Positions 35,806 through 46,095 of a DNA stretch of 64,000 nucleotides are shown piece after piece. Origin of the DNA: Leptospira sp. (GTDB lineage Bacteria; Spirochaetota; Leptospiria; Leptospirales; Leptospiraceae); assembly GCA_016742255.1 (NCBI GenBank), contig JACVCB010000010.1, positions 1 to 64,000 on the forward strand, given 5' to 3'. The notes beneath the pieces were generated by a model that ran no database searches, was not told the origin of the DNA, and saw only the letters and a list, made by a program, of their open reading frames with translations. How positions within the stretch are numbered: the stretch's first letter is position 1; every line of letters begins with the position of its first letter. The position numbers and the translations under genes are program-made.

Positions 35806-35821
35806 GAATGAATATTCATTC
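35806..35821. promoter_or_regulatory. Perfect 16-bp palindrome, candidate TetR operator
   Basis: GAATGAATATTCATTC is identical to its reverse complement. It lies 32 bases before the ATG of the first gene of the catabolic operon and about 120 bases upstream of the divergent TetR gene. Length and symmetry fit a TetR-dimer site, placed where binding would block the operon promoter. Confidence 0.6.
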
Positions 35822-35852
35822 ATTAATTTGTGAGTGGAAATACGGATAAAGA

Positions 35853-36419
35853 ATGGCAATTTTGAATCAAAAGCTGATTTCAAGACGTACTCTTGTCAAA
35901 ACATCGTTGATGGGAGCAGTCTTTTTGTACCTGAGCACCAGTGGTTGTCAGGCAAAGGATGATGTCATAACGAGTGATCGAGGTTTGGATTGTCGATTTT
36001 TGGACAATCGAGGGCAGAATTTATTCTATTTCTTAGCAGATGCCCTATTATTTACGTTTTTACCAAAAGAAGAGAAAGAAAAAGAAAAGGTACTGAAGGA
36101 AGTCGTATTAGGCATTGACTCATACCTCTTTAGTTTACCTTCTCACACCCAAGCCGAAATTATAGAAGCAATCCAATTTTTAAACATAAGTGCTGTTAGA
36201 TGGTATTTATTTGGTTCAAGTTCTAATTGGGAACTTACTAACAGAGAAACTGTAATCAAAACTTTAAATCAGTGGAAAACATCTTCCATCAGTTTACTTC
36301 GATCAATTTTCTTTTTATTACAATCAATGGTTACGATCGGATACTTTGAAACGAGTGTTTCTTGGAAACACGTTGGTTATCCAGGTCCAAAACACGCATT
36401 AGGATTACGTCATGGATAA
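35853..36419 (+). CDS. Tat-exported GMC dehydrogenase small subunit (lipoprotein)
   Basis: 188 residues. The N-terminus ISRRTLVKTSLMGAVFLYLSTSGC has a twin-arginine motif (SRRTLVK) and ends in a lipobox-like Cys, so it should be exported folded and lipidated. The body is helical with DALLFTFLPKEEKEK, and the C-terminus WKHVGYPGPKHALG shares the YPGP motif with the paralogue at 24727. It resembles the gluconate 2-dehydrogenase subunit 3 family, which escorts a flavin subunit through the Tat pore. First gene of the operon; overlaps the GMC gene by 8 bases. Confidence 0.82.
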   Translation: MAILNQKLISRRTLVKTSLMGAVFLYLSTSGCQAKDDVITSDRGLDCRFLDNRGQNLFYFLADALLFTFLPKEEKEKEKVLKEVVLGIDSYLFSLPSHTQAEIIEAIQFLNISAVRWYLFGSSSNWELTNRETVIKTLNQWKTSSISLLRSIFFLLQSMVTIGYFETSVSWKHVGYPGPKHALGLRHG

Positions 36420-37965
36420 ACTAATAGATGCTTCTTATTTACAAAAAGACTTAGATCTCGAAGCAGATTTTGTCATCGTCGGTTCGGGTGCTGGTGGTGG
36501 AACAAGTGCAGAGATTTTATCGAAAGCAGGATATTCCGTCATCATTGTGGAAGAGGGAAATTATGAACGTAGTAAAGACTTTGATTTAAAAGAACTTTCT
36601 ACATTCAATCGATTGTACTTTGAAGGTGCAACGCGGCCAACAAAGGATAAAGCATTTACAGTTGTACAAGGAAGGACAGTTGGTGGATCAACTGTTGTGA
36701 ATTGGACAACTTGCATTCGTACACCTAAAGAAACACTTTCTTATTGGGAAACTGAATTAGGAATTAAAGGTTATTCTAATGAAGATATGGAACCTTGGTT
36801 TGATATCGCATCAAAACGATTTTCGATCCAACCTTGGGAAGCTCATAACCAAAACAATAACCTGTTAAGTGTGGGAGCAAAAAAACTGGGGTGGAGATAT
36901 AACTCAATTCCAAGAAATGTAAAAAACTGTAATATGTTAGGTTATTGTGGTTTGGGTTGTCCAGTGGATGCAAAACAAAGTCAATTGGTAACTACGATAC
37001 CATCTGCATTAAAAGAAAAGACAAAACTCTTATATCGTACAAATGCAGTTCAATACATTTGGAAAGAAAATAAAATCGATCATTTGTATTGTAAACCAAG
37101 TATTCAAACGGGTGAAACAATACCTAAAATTCGATTGTTTGCGAAACATTTTATCACAAGTGCCGGTGCCATCAATTCACCTGCTTTATTATTACGTTCT
37201 AAATTACCAGATCCTTATGGATTGATTGGTAAAAGAACTTTTGTGCAACTACACAATTACTCTGTTGCGGAAATGCCAACACCTGTGTATGGATTTTTTG
37301 GTGCACCTCAATCTGTCGCATCCGATGAATTTTTATGGAAGGATGGGGTAAAAGGCAGAGCCGGTTATAATATTGAAGCAGTTGGTGCACAACCAATCGT
37401 ATTAATGAATTTAAGAAAATTGGTTGGTGAAGAATTTGATCAGTATGTAAAAAGTTATCCCAACTTACATGTACTCGTCTCTCAAATTCGTGATGGTTTC
37501 CATGAAGATAGTCTTGGTGGAACAGTTCAATTGAATGAAGCGGGTTATCCAATCCTTGATTATCCACTCAATAATTTTATAGTCGATGGAATTCGAAGGT
37601 CCTATTTGTCGATGGCAGAATGCCAATTTGCAGCAGGTGCAAAAACTGTTGTTCCAGCAAATAACGTAGTCAGTCCATTTAAAACCTGGGCAGATGCCAA
37701 AAAAGGCATCGAAAAAATGGTGATCCAATCCCCAAACACTGTTGTTAACTCCACACATCCGTTAGGTGGAAATGCGATGGGAAATTCGATGGAATCTTCT
37801 GTTGTGGATACGAATGGAAAATTTCATCATATCAAAAATTTATCAGTCATCGATGGATCTATTTTTCCAACAAGTTTGGGTGTAAATCCAAGTTATACAA
37901 TTTATGCAATTGCAAGTAAATTAGCATCGAATCTTTCGAAGGAATACCAATCGAATGTTAACTAA
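36412..37965 (+). CDS. GMC-family FAD dehydrogenase with C-x5-C-x3-C cluster motif
   Basis: 517 residues, paralogous to the protein at 25257. FAD motif [21 protein letters not shown] near residue 24; GMC C-terminus [12 protein letters not shown] and [26 protein letters not shown]. Cys173, Cys179 and Cys183 form C-x5-C-x3-C, as in [3Fe-4S]-bearing FAD glucose dehydrogenase. It probably oxidises an alcohol group of the operon's substrate in the periplasm; electrons could go to the cytochrome-propeller protein at 48523 (inference). It overlaps both neighbours (8 and 11 bases). Confidence 0.88.
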   Translation: MDKLIDASYLQKDLDLEADFVIVGSGAGGGTSAEILSKAGYSVIIVEEGNYERSKDFDLKELSTFNRLYFEGATRPTKDKAFTVVQGRTVGGSTVVNWTTCIRTPKETLSYWETELGIKGYSNEDMEPWFDIASKRFSIQPWEAHNQNNNLLSVGAKKLGWRYNSIPRNVKNCNMLGYCGLGCPVDAKQSQLVTTIPSALKEKTKLLYRTNAVQYIWKENKIDHLYCKPSIQTGETIPKIRLFAKHFITSAGAINSPALLLRSKLPDPYGLIGKRTFVQLHNYSVAEMPTPVYGFFGAPQSVASDEFLWKDGVKGRAGYNIEAVGAQPIVLMNLRKLVGEEFDQYVKSYPNLHVLVSQIRDGFHEDSLGGTVQLNEAGYPILDYPLNNFIVDGIRRSYLSMAECQFAAGAKTVVPANNVVSPFKTWADAKKGIEKMVIQSPNTVVNSTHPLGGNAMGNSMESSVVDTNGKFHHIKNLSVIDGSIFPTSLGVNPSYTIYAIASKLASNLSKEYQSNVN

Positions 37966-38833
37966 GACAGAAGAATTATTATTCGCTGCTATGATTTTTT
38001 TTCTCATGGTAGCTATGGGTAGTACTTTAACATTAGAAAACTTTAAAAAAGCGATTCATTCGAAAAAACCATTGCTGGTTGGAATGTTGTCTCAGTTTGG
38101 ATTCATGCCACTGATCGCTTTTGGGTTGGCAAAGGGTTTAAACTTATCACCACTATTTTCAATTGGATTAATTTTGGTCGGTTGTACTCCAGGTGGAACA
38201 ACCTCAAATTTACTCACCTATTATGCTAAAGGTGATGTTGCACTAAGCATCAGCATGACTTTTGCATCGACGATTCTTGCGATTGTGATGATGCCTTTTT
38301 TATTTTGGATCTATTGTTCTGGTTTGGTAATTGATGAGATTCAAATTCCATATAAAAGTATCATTGGTTCAATTCTATTGCTCATCATTCCCGTATTAAT
38401 TGGAATCAAAATAAGATCTCTGAATACGAAACTTGCTTTAAAGATTGAGAAAATTGGAAGTTTTTTAGGAATTTTAATGATCTTATTTTTGTTAGGTGTG
38501 ATGGTTCCCAAAAATTTCAACATCTTAAAAGTTACAACATGGCAAATGTATTTGGCTGCAATATTGATTACCGTGTTTGGATACAGTTTTGGTTACCTAT
38601 TTAGCAAATTATTAAAATTATCGGAAAAACAATCAAGGACTGTATCATTAGAAACTGGGATTCAAAATGGGCCATTGACTATGGCAGTAATTTTACTCAG
38701 TTTTTCAGGATCAAATGTGAATGAAATATTGTGGATGCCATTACTTTATGCACTCTTTGTTCCCATTACATCTGCAACGGCAACTTACTATTTTTATATA
38801 AAATCTAAACAAGAATTAAAAGGATCAGTTTAA
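37955..38833 (+). CDS. Bile acid:sodium symporter (BASS) family transporter
   Basis: 292 residues, about 9-10 membrane helices. The family signature is [30 protein letters not shown], with the second conserved segment [27 protein letters not shown]10 proteins bring bile acids, organic acids or other amphipathic anions in with Na+. Its place between a GMC dehydrogenase and an acyl-CoA dehydrogenase suggests uptake of the acid product or substrate of this operon. A second, related gene is at 51261 in the facing operon. Starts inside the GMC gene and ends at the base before the acyl-CoA dehydrogenase ATG. Confidence 0.88.
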   Translation: MLTKTEELLFAAMIFFLMVAMGSTLTLENFKKAIHSKKPLLVGMLSQFGFMPLIAFGLAKGLNLSPLFSIGLILVGCTPGGTTSNLLTYYAKGDVALSISMTFASTILAIVMMPFLFWIYCSGLVIDEIQIPYKSIIGSILLLIIPVLIGIKIRSLNTKLALKIEKIGSFLGILMILFLLGVMVPKNFNILKVTTWQMYLAAILITVFGYSFGYLFSKLLKLSEKQSRTVSLETGIQNGPLTMAVILLSFSGSNVNEILWMPLLYALFVPITSATATYYFYIKSKQELKGSV

Positions 38834-39961
38834 ATGAATTTCTATTTTACAGAAGAACAAAATGCATTAAGAGCAGCAGTTGCATCGTATTCCAAAATTG
38901 CAGGAAGTGACCCTCAGCGCGATGTGGAAGAAAGAGATAGCGAATTTTCATGGGATGTATTGCATGCGCTAGGTGATAGAGGTTGGACAGGTGTAATTGT
39001 TCCTGAACAATACGGTGGTTTAGGTAAAGGTGCAATTGAATACACGATCATCATGGAAGAAACTGCGAAAGAATTAATCTATGGACCACAAAATCTAATC
39101 CAAGCGCAACAAGGATTACTTGCTGTAGGAACTGAGGAACAAAAAAGTAAATGGTTACCAGAGCTTGCCAAAGGTAAAATAATGGCGGCCCAAGCGATAT
39201 CAGAACCTGATGCTGGATCTTCTTTTCAAAATATCCAAACAACTGCTGTGAAAGACGGAAACGCATGGGTGTTAAATGGTCTTAAAGTACATATCAATTT
39301 AGGAAAAGAAGCTCAATTGATGATGGTATTGGCAAAAACTGATAAAGGTTTAACTGAGTTTTTAGTCGATCGAGACTCAAAAGGTATTCGTTACGAGAAA
39401 CAAGATCCCATTGGTTTAAGATCAGCTCCTATGTATGATGTCCATTTTGAAGACTGTCGTATACCAGCTGATTCAGTTTTAGGAAGAGAAGGAAGAGGGA
39501 TCGAAACCTTTATGGCAATTTTTAAATTGAGTCGATTGGGAGTTGCTTCACAATTGATTGGGATCGCTCGTGGTTGTTTAGATCATGCAGTATCCTTTAC
39601 TAAATCTAGAAAAGTTGGAGAGAGTCGTGTTTCTGATTTTCAAGGGATACAATGGATTATCGCAAAACTAACTTCTGAATTAGAAGCAGCTAAACTAGCA
39701 AGAAATCAAGCAGCTTGGTTACATGACCAAAAAGTAAATCATAACTTAGAAACTTCTATTGCGAAATATTTAGCTGGAGTAGTTGCTGATGAAGTTGTTA
39801 ACAAAGCATTTACCTTAACAGGTTCTCATGCTTGTTATAGAAATCGTCCATATGATCGATATGTTCGTGAAGTAAAATCACTGTTAGCAGGTGGTGGAAG
39901 TTCTGAAGTAATGTTGAATAATGTTGCAAGAGAGATTCTCAGACCATCATACCACTATTAA
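38834..39961 (+). CDS. Acyl-CoA dehydrogenase-family protein
   Basis: 375 residues with the normal three-domain layout: N-terminal helices, beta domain (QAISEPDAGSSFQNIQTTAVKDG as FAD signature at about 120; GLKVHINLG), C-terminal helices with RKVGESRVSDFQGIQWIIAKL. It would introduce a 2,3-double bond into an acyl-CoA. The segment aligned to the medium-chain catalytic Glu (YEGT) reads GGGSS, and the alternative helix-G Glu position reads FKLSRLG, so no catalytic Glu is evident by eye. It may act as half of a heteromer, as in steroid side-chain enzymes, or use another base. Operon gene 4. Confidence 0.87.
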   Translation: MNFYFTEEQNALRAAVASYSKIAGSDPQRDVEERDSEFSWDVLHALGDRGWTGVIVPEQYGGLGKGAIEYTIIMEETAKELIYGPQNLIQAQQGLLAVGTEEQKSKWLPELAKGKIMAAQAISEPDAGSSFQNIQTTAVKDGNAWVLNGLKVHINLGKEAQLMMVLAKTDKGLTEFLVDRDSKGIRYEKQDPIGLRSAPMYDVHFEDCRIPADSVLGREGRGIETFMAIFKLSRLGVASQLIGIARGCLDHAVSFTKSRKVGESRVSDFQGIQWIIAKLTSELEAAKLARNQAAWLHDQKVNHNLETSIAKYLAGVVADEVVNKAFTLTGSHACYRNRPYDRYVREVKSLLAGGGSSEVMLNNVAREILRPSYHY

Positions 39962-39962
39962 T

Positions 39963-40931
39963 ATGAAATATACCGGAATTACATTAATCACTGGAGCCAA
40001 TGGTTTTATTGGATTTGAACTTTTGAAGGAATTATCAAAGGATGCAAATCTTAAAATCCGTGTGACTGATATACGTGATGATAAGATAAAACTATTTCAA
40101 AAACCCAATATCGAATATGTAAGAGCAGATATTCGAGATGAGAAAGAACTAAGTTCACTAGTAAATGGTGTTGATCGTATTTTTCATGTCGCAGGGATTT
40201 GTAACTTAACTACTAGTTACGATAAACTGAAACCTATTAATGTTGATGCTGTTGATAAACTTACGAAAATTGCATTACAAAATAGTGTAAAAGCATACAT
40301 TCACTTTAGTTCTTCCAGCGTATATGGAACTTACCAAGGAACTCCTTTTAAAGAAACTGATGTTTGTAATCCAAAGGATGCATATGGAAAAAGTAAACAT
40401 GCTGGTGAACAAATTGTATCAGAGAAAATAAAAAAAGGGCTTCAGGCAGTCATCCTTAGGCCTTGCACTGTGTATGGTCCTGGTTGTAATGATGGCGCCG
40501 GTAAGGTTTTTTCAAGACCTGGCAAAATTGCAGGAATACCTGGCGATGGCAAAATGAAACTAGCAAATGTTAGAGTAGAAGATGTTGCAGGTTCTGCCAT
40601 TTATCTTTCCGAACAAAACAAGTTTTTTGGAAATGTTTATAACATCTCTGACGATAGCAATCCAAGTTTGGAAGAAGCTTTGGATTTAGCATCAAAGATG
40701 TTTGGATCCAAAATCAATAAACTTCATATTCCTTTATCATTACTTAAGGTGATTGCGAAATTAGAAGCTCCTTTTGCAAAATTACAAGGTAAAATTCCTG
40801 ATTTAGAGTATGAAGCAATCAAATATCTATATAACGACTATTATATGGACAATCAAAAGTTGAAATCAACTGGATATCAATTACGGTATCCAAATTTTGT
40901 TTCTTCAATGGAATCGATGAAATTAATTTAA
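39963..40931 (+). CDS. NAD-dependent epimerase/3-beta-HSD-like dehydrogenase
   Basis: About 322 residues from the ATG at 39963, directly after the upstream stop. Extended SDR: TLITGANGFIGFELLKEL (GxxGxxG), VRADIRDEKEL, a Ser in FSSSSVYGTY and the catalytic YGKSK. The fold covers nucleotide-sugar epimerases and 3-beta-hydroxysteroid dehydrogenases; among acyl-CoA enzymes and BASS transporters the second reading is attractive but unproven. A second extended SDR is at 50294. No good ribosome site, so coupling is likely. Confidence 0.83.
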   Translation: MKYTGITLITGANGFIGFELLKELSKDANLKIRVTDIRDDKIKLFQKPNIEYVRADIRDEKELSSLVNGVDRIFHVAGICNLTTSYDKLKPINVDAVDKLTKIALQNSVKAYIHFSSSSVYGTYQGTPFKETDVCNPKDAYGKSKHAGEQIVSEKIKKGLQAVILRPCTVYGPGCNDGAGKVFSRPGKIAGIPGDGKMKLANVRVEDVAGSAIYLSEQNKFFGNVYNISDDSNPSLEEALDLASKMFGSKINKLHIPLSLLKVIAKLEAPFAKLQGKIPDLEYEAIKYLYNDYYMDNQKLKSTGYQLRYPNFVSSMESMKLI

Positions 40932-40941
40932 GAGGATAAAA

Positions 40942-41772
40942 ATGAGTAAAGTAGTAGTGATTAGTGGAATTGCGCAAGGTATGGGTAGAGAAGTATCTTT
41001 GATGTTGGCATCACAAGGATATACAATTTGTGGATTTGATATTGAAAAAAAATATTTAGACAGTTTATCTGATGAACTCAATAAGTTAAATGCAAAACAC
41101 CATCTTGAATCATTAAGCATCACTGATTCAGACAAAATTTTAAAATTTAGAGATGCCGTCCTCAAAAAGTTTGGTACTGTTGATACTGTTGTCTCTAATG
41201 TCGGGATCGGTTTTTTTGGTCCATTTGAGGAAGTAAATTTGGTCAAAGCACTACAATGTTTTGATATCAATGTGATTGGTTGTGCGAGACTTTTACAGGC
41301 TTTTGTTCCTTCCATGCGGAAGGCAAGAAGTGGAAAAATTGTTGTGATGTCTTCTCTTGTTGGACAAGTTCCATTTCCTTTTGAATCCATTTATTCAGCT
41401 ACTAAGTTTGCGATTGAAGGTATGGTTTCATCTATGCGATATGAAGTGAGTCCATTTGGAATTCAGGTTGCAATGATCCAACCTGCGCAAGTTTCTACCA
41501 ACTTTGCTGCAAAAGCACAACAGTTACCGGAATCGAATTCTCCATATTATGACAGATGTGTTCGATTTATCAATCGAGACAATGAACTAATCAAAAAAGC
41601 AACGAATCCAAAACAAGCAGCTGAAAGAATCGTAAAAGTGATTACTGCAAAAAAACCAAAATTATTCAATCAAGTTGATTTTATGAGCACATTCTTTTTA
41701 GGTTTAAATCGTTTTTTGCCGCAAAAATTGAAAGATAAAATTTTACTCGATCATATGAACATCAATGCATAG
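40942..41772 (+). CDS. Short-chain dehydrogenase/reductase
   Basis: 276 residues, classical SDR. Cofactor motif VVISGIAQGMGREVSLMLA, SNVGIGFFGPF in place of NNAG, catalytic Ser in VVMSSLVGQV and YSATK. The acidic residue after the second strand (FDIEKK) favours NAD(H). It oxidises or reduces a hydroxyl/keto group, possibly a ring hydroxyl or the 3-hydroxyacyl step. Strong ribosome site AGAGGA. Operon gene 6, 8 bases before the ligase gene. Confidence 0.88.
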   Translation: MSKVVVISGIAQGMGREVSLMLASQGYTICGFDIEKKYLDSLSDELNKLNAKHHLESLSITDSDKILKFRDAVLKKFGTVDTVVSNVGIGFFGPFEEVNLVKALQCFDINVIGCARLLQAFVPSMRKARSGKIVVMSSLVGQVPFPFESIYSATKFAIEGMVSSMRYEVSPFGIQVAMIQPAQVSTNFAAKAQQLPESNSPYYDRCVRFINRDNELIKKATNPKQAAERIVKVITAKKPKLFNQVDFMSTFFLGLNRFLPQKLKDKILLDHMNINA

Positions 41773-41780
41773 GGAATAGA

Positions 41781-43706
41781 ATGAAAGTTCCGAATCTGAA
41801 ACAATTAACATTGTATCATTTGCTCCAAGAAGGAAGGCGACTGTATGGAAACCTTCCTGTCCAAAGTTATAAAAATCAAAAAAAAGAATACCAAAACATA
41901 TCCTATAATGAGTTTGTAGCGAATTCTGAATTCATATCCAAAGCATTAATTCATTTGGATACAAATGCAGGGGACCGGATTGGAATCATTGCGGATGTTG
42001 GGCACCAATGGTTACAAGTGAGTACGGCCATTACTTCCATTGGTTGTGTTGATGTTCCTCGTGGTACAGATGCAACTTTAGATGATATAAGTTATATTCT
42101 GACTCATGCAAAATGTAAAATTGTCTTTGTTGAAAATGAAAAGGCACTTAAAAAATTTTTACCTGAGTTTCAAAAACTAAATCTGCAAACTATCATTTTG
42201 TTTGGAGATACCAAGGTCGATTCTATATCCATCAATTGCCCAATCATTAATTTTAATGATTTGAGATCATTTGCAGTAAACATAGAAGATAAAACATATC
42301 ATGAAATTGGTGAAGAAATCCAAGAAGAAGATTTAGCTACCATCATCTATACTTCAGGAACCACCGGTAAACCAAAGGGTGTTATGTTAACTCATGGAAG
42401 TATACTTTTTGAAATCCAAGCTCTCGTTGCCGAATTTAGAAAAACAGGTGTAAAGGTTGGAGAAGGTGATGTGACCTTGGGTTTTTTACCTCCTTGGCAT
42501 AGTGGTGAAAGAATTTTTGAAACGATTTGTTTTTATTCAGGTATTAAAATCGCATTCACAAGTGTACAAGAACTTGGAAAAGATTTAGCAAAAGCAAAAC
42601 CTACAATTCTATTCACCGTACCGAGAGTATGGGAAAGTTTTTATGATAAAATTAAAGATACGATTCAAAAGAGTTCTGCCTTCAAAAAATATTTTTTAAA
42701 GTTACTCGTTTGGAACTCTGTAAATTTTTCGATTACTTATGACAAAGCATTTGATCGTGTTCCGAGATTTAATTCTCCCAAAACAGCCAAACAGATTTTA
42801 ATTCAAATCGTAAATTTAATTCAATTACTCATATATCTTCCCATCTTACCTATTTCAAAACTTGTATTATCGAAAATATTATCAGTATTAGGTGGTAAAC
42901 TTCGATATGCTTTTGCTGGAGCAGGTGCTTTACAAGCTGAAGTGGATCGATTCATGTACGCGATCGGTATGCCAATTTTAGAAGTTTACGGAATGACCGA
43001 AAACTCTGGAGTTTCAACGATACGACATTTTAACGATTTTTCCGTGGGAAATGTTGGGAAACCAATCGATGGTGTTACCATTAAATTGATTGATGAATTT
43101 GGTAAAGAAGTCACAAAACCTGGCATTAAGGGTGTGGCACACCATCATGGGCGCCACAATATGAAAGGTTATTATCTAGAAGAAGAAAAAACTAAGGCTG
43201 TATTAACAGATGATCGTTGGTTAAATTCAGGTGATCTTTTGGTATGGACTGCACAAGGGAATTTGAAGTTCGCAGGGAGAGCAAAAGACACTATTGTTCT
43301 TTCTGGTGGTGAAAACGTTGAACCAGAACCTATTGAGATTTGTTTGAAACAAAGTGAATACATTGACCAAGCAGTTGTCGTTGGTCAGGATAAAAAAACT
43401 CTTTCAACTTTGATTTTATTAAATTTAGAAAAAATAGAAAACTATCTAAAAGAACATTCAGTCAATTTAGATTTGAAACAGGTTATCTATAATGAATCAG
43501 ATGTGATTCAGAAATTGATTCGAGATGAAGTAAAACATTTTATTTCAGATAAAAATGGATTCAAATCATTTGAAAGAATTTCAAATGTTTACATCCTTCA
43601 GAATCCATTTGTTGTCCATGATGAGCTTACACAAACACAAAAAGTGAAAAGGAATCGTGTCCAAGAAAAATACCATGAAGAAATTGAATCAATGTATCGT
43701 AAGTAA
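41781..43706 (+). CDS. Long-chain acyl-CoA ligase (AMP-forming)
   Basis: 641 residues. Activates a carboxylic acid to its CoA thioester through an acyl-AMP. ATP/AMP signature IIYTSGTTGKPKGVMLTHG near residue 190, LPPWHSGERIFE, VYGMTENSG near 400, SGDLL, and the hinge block GRAKDTIVLSGGENVEPEPIE; a C-terminal catalytic Lys lies in QTQKVKRNRV. Length and blocks fit FadD15/long-chain synthetases, which may be tied to the membrane. In this operon it would be the entry point for CoA-dependent degradation. Ribosome site AGGGAA. Confidence 0.92.
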   Translation: MKVPNLKQLTLYHLLQEGRRLYGNLPVQSYKNQKKEYQNISYNEFVANSEFISKALIHLDTNAGDRIGIIADVGHQWLQVSTAITSIGCVDVPRGTDATLDDISYILTHAKCKIVFVENEKALKKFLPEFQKLNLQTIILFGDTKVDSISINCPIINFNDLRSFAVNIEDKTYHEIGEEIQEEDLATIIYTSGTTGKPKGVMLTHGSILFEIQALVAEFRKTGVKVGEGDVTLGFLPPWHSGERIFETICFYSGIKIAFTSVQELGKDLAKAKPTILFTVPRVWESFYDKIKDTIQKSSAFKKYFLKLLVWNSVNFSITYDKAFDRVPRFNSPKTAKQILIQIVNLIQLLIYLPILPISKLVLSKILSVLGGKLRYAFAGAGALQAEVDRFMYAIGMPILEVYGMTENSGVSTIRHFNDFSVGNVGKPIDGVTIKLIDEFGKEVTKPGIKGVAHHHGRHNMKGYYLEEEKTKAVLTDDRWLNSGDLLVWTAQGNLKFAGRAKDTIVLSGGENVEPEPIEICLKQSEYIDQAVVVGQDKKTLSTLILLNLEKIENYLKEHSVNLDLKQVIYNESDVIQKLIRDEVKHFISDKNGFKSFERISNVYILQNPFVVHDELTQTQKVKRNRVQEKYHEEIESMYRK

Positions 43707-43717
43707 AAGGATTTAAA

Positions 43718-44503
43718 ATGAAAAGTTATCAGTCTTGGAAATTGGATATTGAGGAAAGGATAGCAACACTTACACTACATACAAATGATTTAAATATTAT
43801 GGATATGGATACACTCTTTGAGTTAAAATCAATTAGCCAAGAGTTAGATACCAATCCAGATGTATGGGCGATTATTTTGCAAGGGAATGGAAAACATTTT
43901 TCATCTGGAGTTCAATTTGATATTTTAAAGAAAGTTAACGAAATTTCGAAAGATGAATTCAAAACCAACATGCGCGAGATGCAGTCATGTTTCACGGCTT
44001 TTGAATCAATCTCAAAACCTACAATTGCAAAAATCCAAGGATTTTGTATGGGTGGCGGTTTTATGTTAACTCAATGTTGTGACTTTAGAATCGTAAGTGA
44101 AAAAACAGTTTTTTCAATTCCATTGGTCAAACTTGGATTAACAGTTTTAATGGGAACAAATCGAGTCACAAGAAATGCTGGTATTGGCCCTACAAATGAA
44201 CTCGTTATGTTAGGTGATAAATTCAACCCTGAAAAAGCCCTACAATACAATTTGATTCATAAAATAGTTTCTCCTGAAGATTTAGATGATGCGGTAAAAC
44301 AGTTTTCCAGAAAATTTTTACAGTTACCACCGAAAACAATTTCTATTACTAAACAAATCATCAAACGTGGAGATAAAATGTCACTTGAGGAAAGTTTAGA
44401 ATTAGAAATCGAATTACAATCTAGTTTGATTGGTACTTCTGATTTAGCAGAAGCGTTGGATAGTTTTGCCAATCAAAGAAAACCAAAGTATACTGGTAAC
44501 TAA
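43718..44503 (+). CDS. Enoyl-CoA hydratase/isomerase
   Basis: 261 residues, crotonase fold. Oxyanion-hole segments [13 protein letters not shown] and [21 protein letters not shown]. Of the two hydratase Glu residues, the first position (usually PEV) reads IPLVKLG, while the second aligns with the Glu in PTNELVMLG. The pattern may indicate an isomerase or another crotonase reaction rather than simple hydration. AAAAGGA precedes the ATG. Operon gene 8, 2 bases before the chemoreceptor gene. Confidence 0.87.
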   Translation: MKSYQSWKLDIEERIATLTLHTNDLNIMDMDTLFELKSISQELDTNPDVWAIILQGNGKHFSSGVQFDILKKVNEISKDEFKTNMREMQSCFTAFESISKPTIAKIQGFCMGGGFMLTQCCDFRIVSEKTVFSIPLVKLGLTVLMGTNRVTRNAGIGPTNELVMLGDKFNPEKALQYNLIHKIVSPEDLDDAVKQFSRKFLQLPPKTISITKQIIKRGDKMSLEESLELEIELQSSLIGTSDLAEALDSFANQRKPKYTGN

Positions 44504-44505
44504 TT

Positions 44506-46068
44506 ATGAGTATCGAATCACTTTGGCAAAATGGTAAAATTACTGTTAATCGAATACGAATTGTATTATTCTTTGTATTTTTTACAGCACTTTTGGGTAC
44601 AAAAAATAGTATGCCAGAGGCTATGTTTTATATCCATCTCTCTGGTACCATTATCATGGGTATTTATGCTAGTATTTGTCATATTTGGTTACGGAATGGA
44701 AATCCACCCGAATGGTTTCACAAGTTATTAATCATACTTGATATTGGGATCCATTTAATTAATACATCAATTGATTGTTCGATGGGACCCATGGAAGCAA
44801 AGTCCGCACTGAACAACACTGCTGTCCTACTTGTTGTATTTTTTTACTTAATATATTCTGGGTTTTTGGGGAATCCAAAGTTTGTACTCTTTAATGGGTT
44901 TTTAGCGGGTTTTGGTGTCATACTATCTTATTTTATATCGGTTCATTTTGGTGGACTCATTCCTTCAGAAGATCCAAACTTATACATTCAAACCGGATAT
45001 GTAGGAACATCCGCAGAAATCATTAAAGGGATCTTTGTGATGGTGAGTGGAATCTTGTTGTCTAGACTGATTGCTTTACTCATTTCGATTAGTGACAAAG
45101 GGATAGAAAAAGCCAAAGAATCTGAATATTTATTAAACCAAAGTTTAAAACAAAAAAAAATTATTCAAGATGCTGCAAAGAATTTAGAAAATTCGATTCA
45201 AAGTTGTGCTAATTATATTTCGCATACAGCCGAAAGATTAGAATCACAAGCCGCTTCATTAGAGCAAGTAACAGCGATTAATACTGAATTATTTTCTTCA
45301 TTTGAATCTAATGCAAAAATCATTGATGATCAAAATGGAAAAATTACTGATTTGTTTTCTGGTTCAAATGATTTAAATCAAATGGTTGCAACCATTAGTA
45401 TGATCAACCAAGAATTAATTACGATTGCAAATGAAAACAAAAAAGACACTACTGAAATTGCTGGTGTTTCAAAGAAAACAAGTGAATATTTAGATTCAAT
45501 CAAAACTTCCTTTGACAAGGTTGATGAAATCAATCAAATCGTTGCTGAGATTGGAGAAAAGACCAACTTACTTGCCTTAAATGCTTCCATTGAAGCTGCA
45601 CGTGCTGGTGAAGTTGGTAGGGGATTTGCTGTGGTAGCTAGCGAAGTCAGTAAACTTGCTGATTTTACTGCAAAAAACGCAAAAATGATTTCTGATGTTG
45701 TTAGCCATTCCAGAAAATATATTTATGAAGCTGCAGAAGTTTCTATCCAAACTGGAAATTTGACAACCAATCAAATTAAAAAACTAGAAATGACAACTGA
45801 AAAGGTGAGTCATATGCATCGATTATTTGAAAAACAAAAATCAATTATTTTTGATACAATTAACCAACTAACGGAAATTAATGATCTTTCGTCTCAAATT
45901 TCATTTAGTACCAAAGAACAAATTTCTGGTCAAACAGAAGTCAATAAAGGCATTATGGCATTAGAGAACGAAGTGAACCAAATTTCGAATGCTTCTAGAA
46001 GTTTAGAACAATATGTGGAACAAATCAGATCCCAATCTTTAGATTTATTGACGTTAAGCGAATCATAA
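44506..46068 (+). CDS. Methyl-accepting chemotaxis protein with multi-helix membrane domain
   Basis: 520 residues. Residues about 15-200 hold roughly six hydrophobic helices with very short loops instead of a periplasmic ligand domain; a cytoplasmic coiled coil with the signalling tip [38 protein letters not shown] follows. There is no clear HAMP. It binds CheA/CheW through the tip and could sense a hydrophobic ligand in the membrane or energy state. Being the ninth gene of a catabolic operon suggests taxis to that substrate. A close paralogue is at 55440. Confidence 0.9.
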   Translation: MSIESLWQNGKITVNRIRIVLFFVFFTALLGTKNSMPEAMFYIHLSGTIIMGIYASICHIWLRNGNPPEWFHKLLIILDIGIHLINTSIDCSMGPMEAKSALNNTAVLLVVFFYLIYSGFLGNPKFVLFNGFLAGFGVILSYFISVHFGGLIPSEDPNLYIQTGYVGTSAEIIKGIFVMVSGILLSRLIALLISISDKGIEKAKESEYLLNQSLKQKKIIQDAAKNLENSIQSCANYISHTAERLESQAASLEQVTAINTELFSSFESNAKIIDDQNGKITDLFSGSNDLNQMVATISMINQELITIANENKKDTTEIAGVSKKTSEYLDSIKTSFDKVDEINQIVAEIGEKTNLLALNASIEAARAGEVGRGFAVVASEVSKLADFTAKNAKMISDVVSHSRKYIYEAAEVSIQTGNLTTNQIKKLEMTTEKVSHMHRLFEKQKSIIFDTINQLTEINDLSSQISFSTKEQISGQTEVNKGIMALENEVNQISNASRSLEQYVEQIRSQSLDLLTLSES

Positions 46069-46095
46069 TCATAAACTTGTTTTTTGGAGATATTC

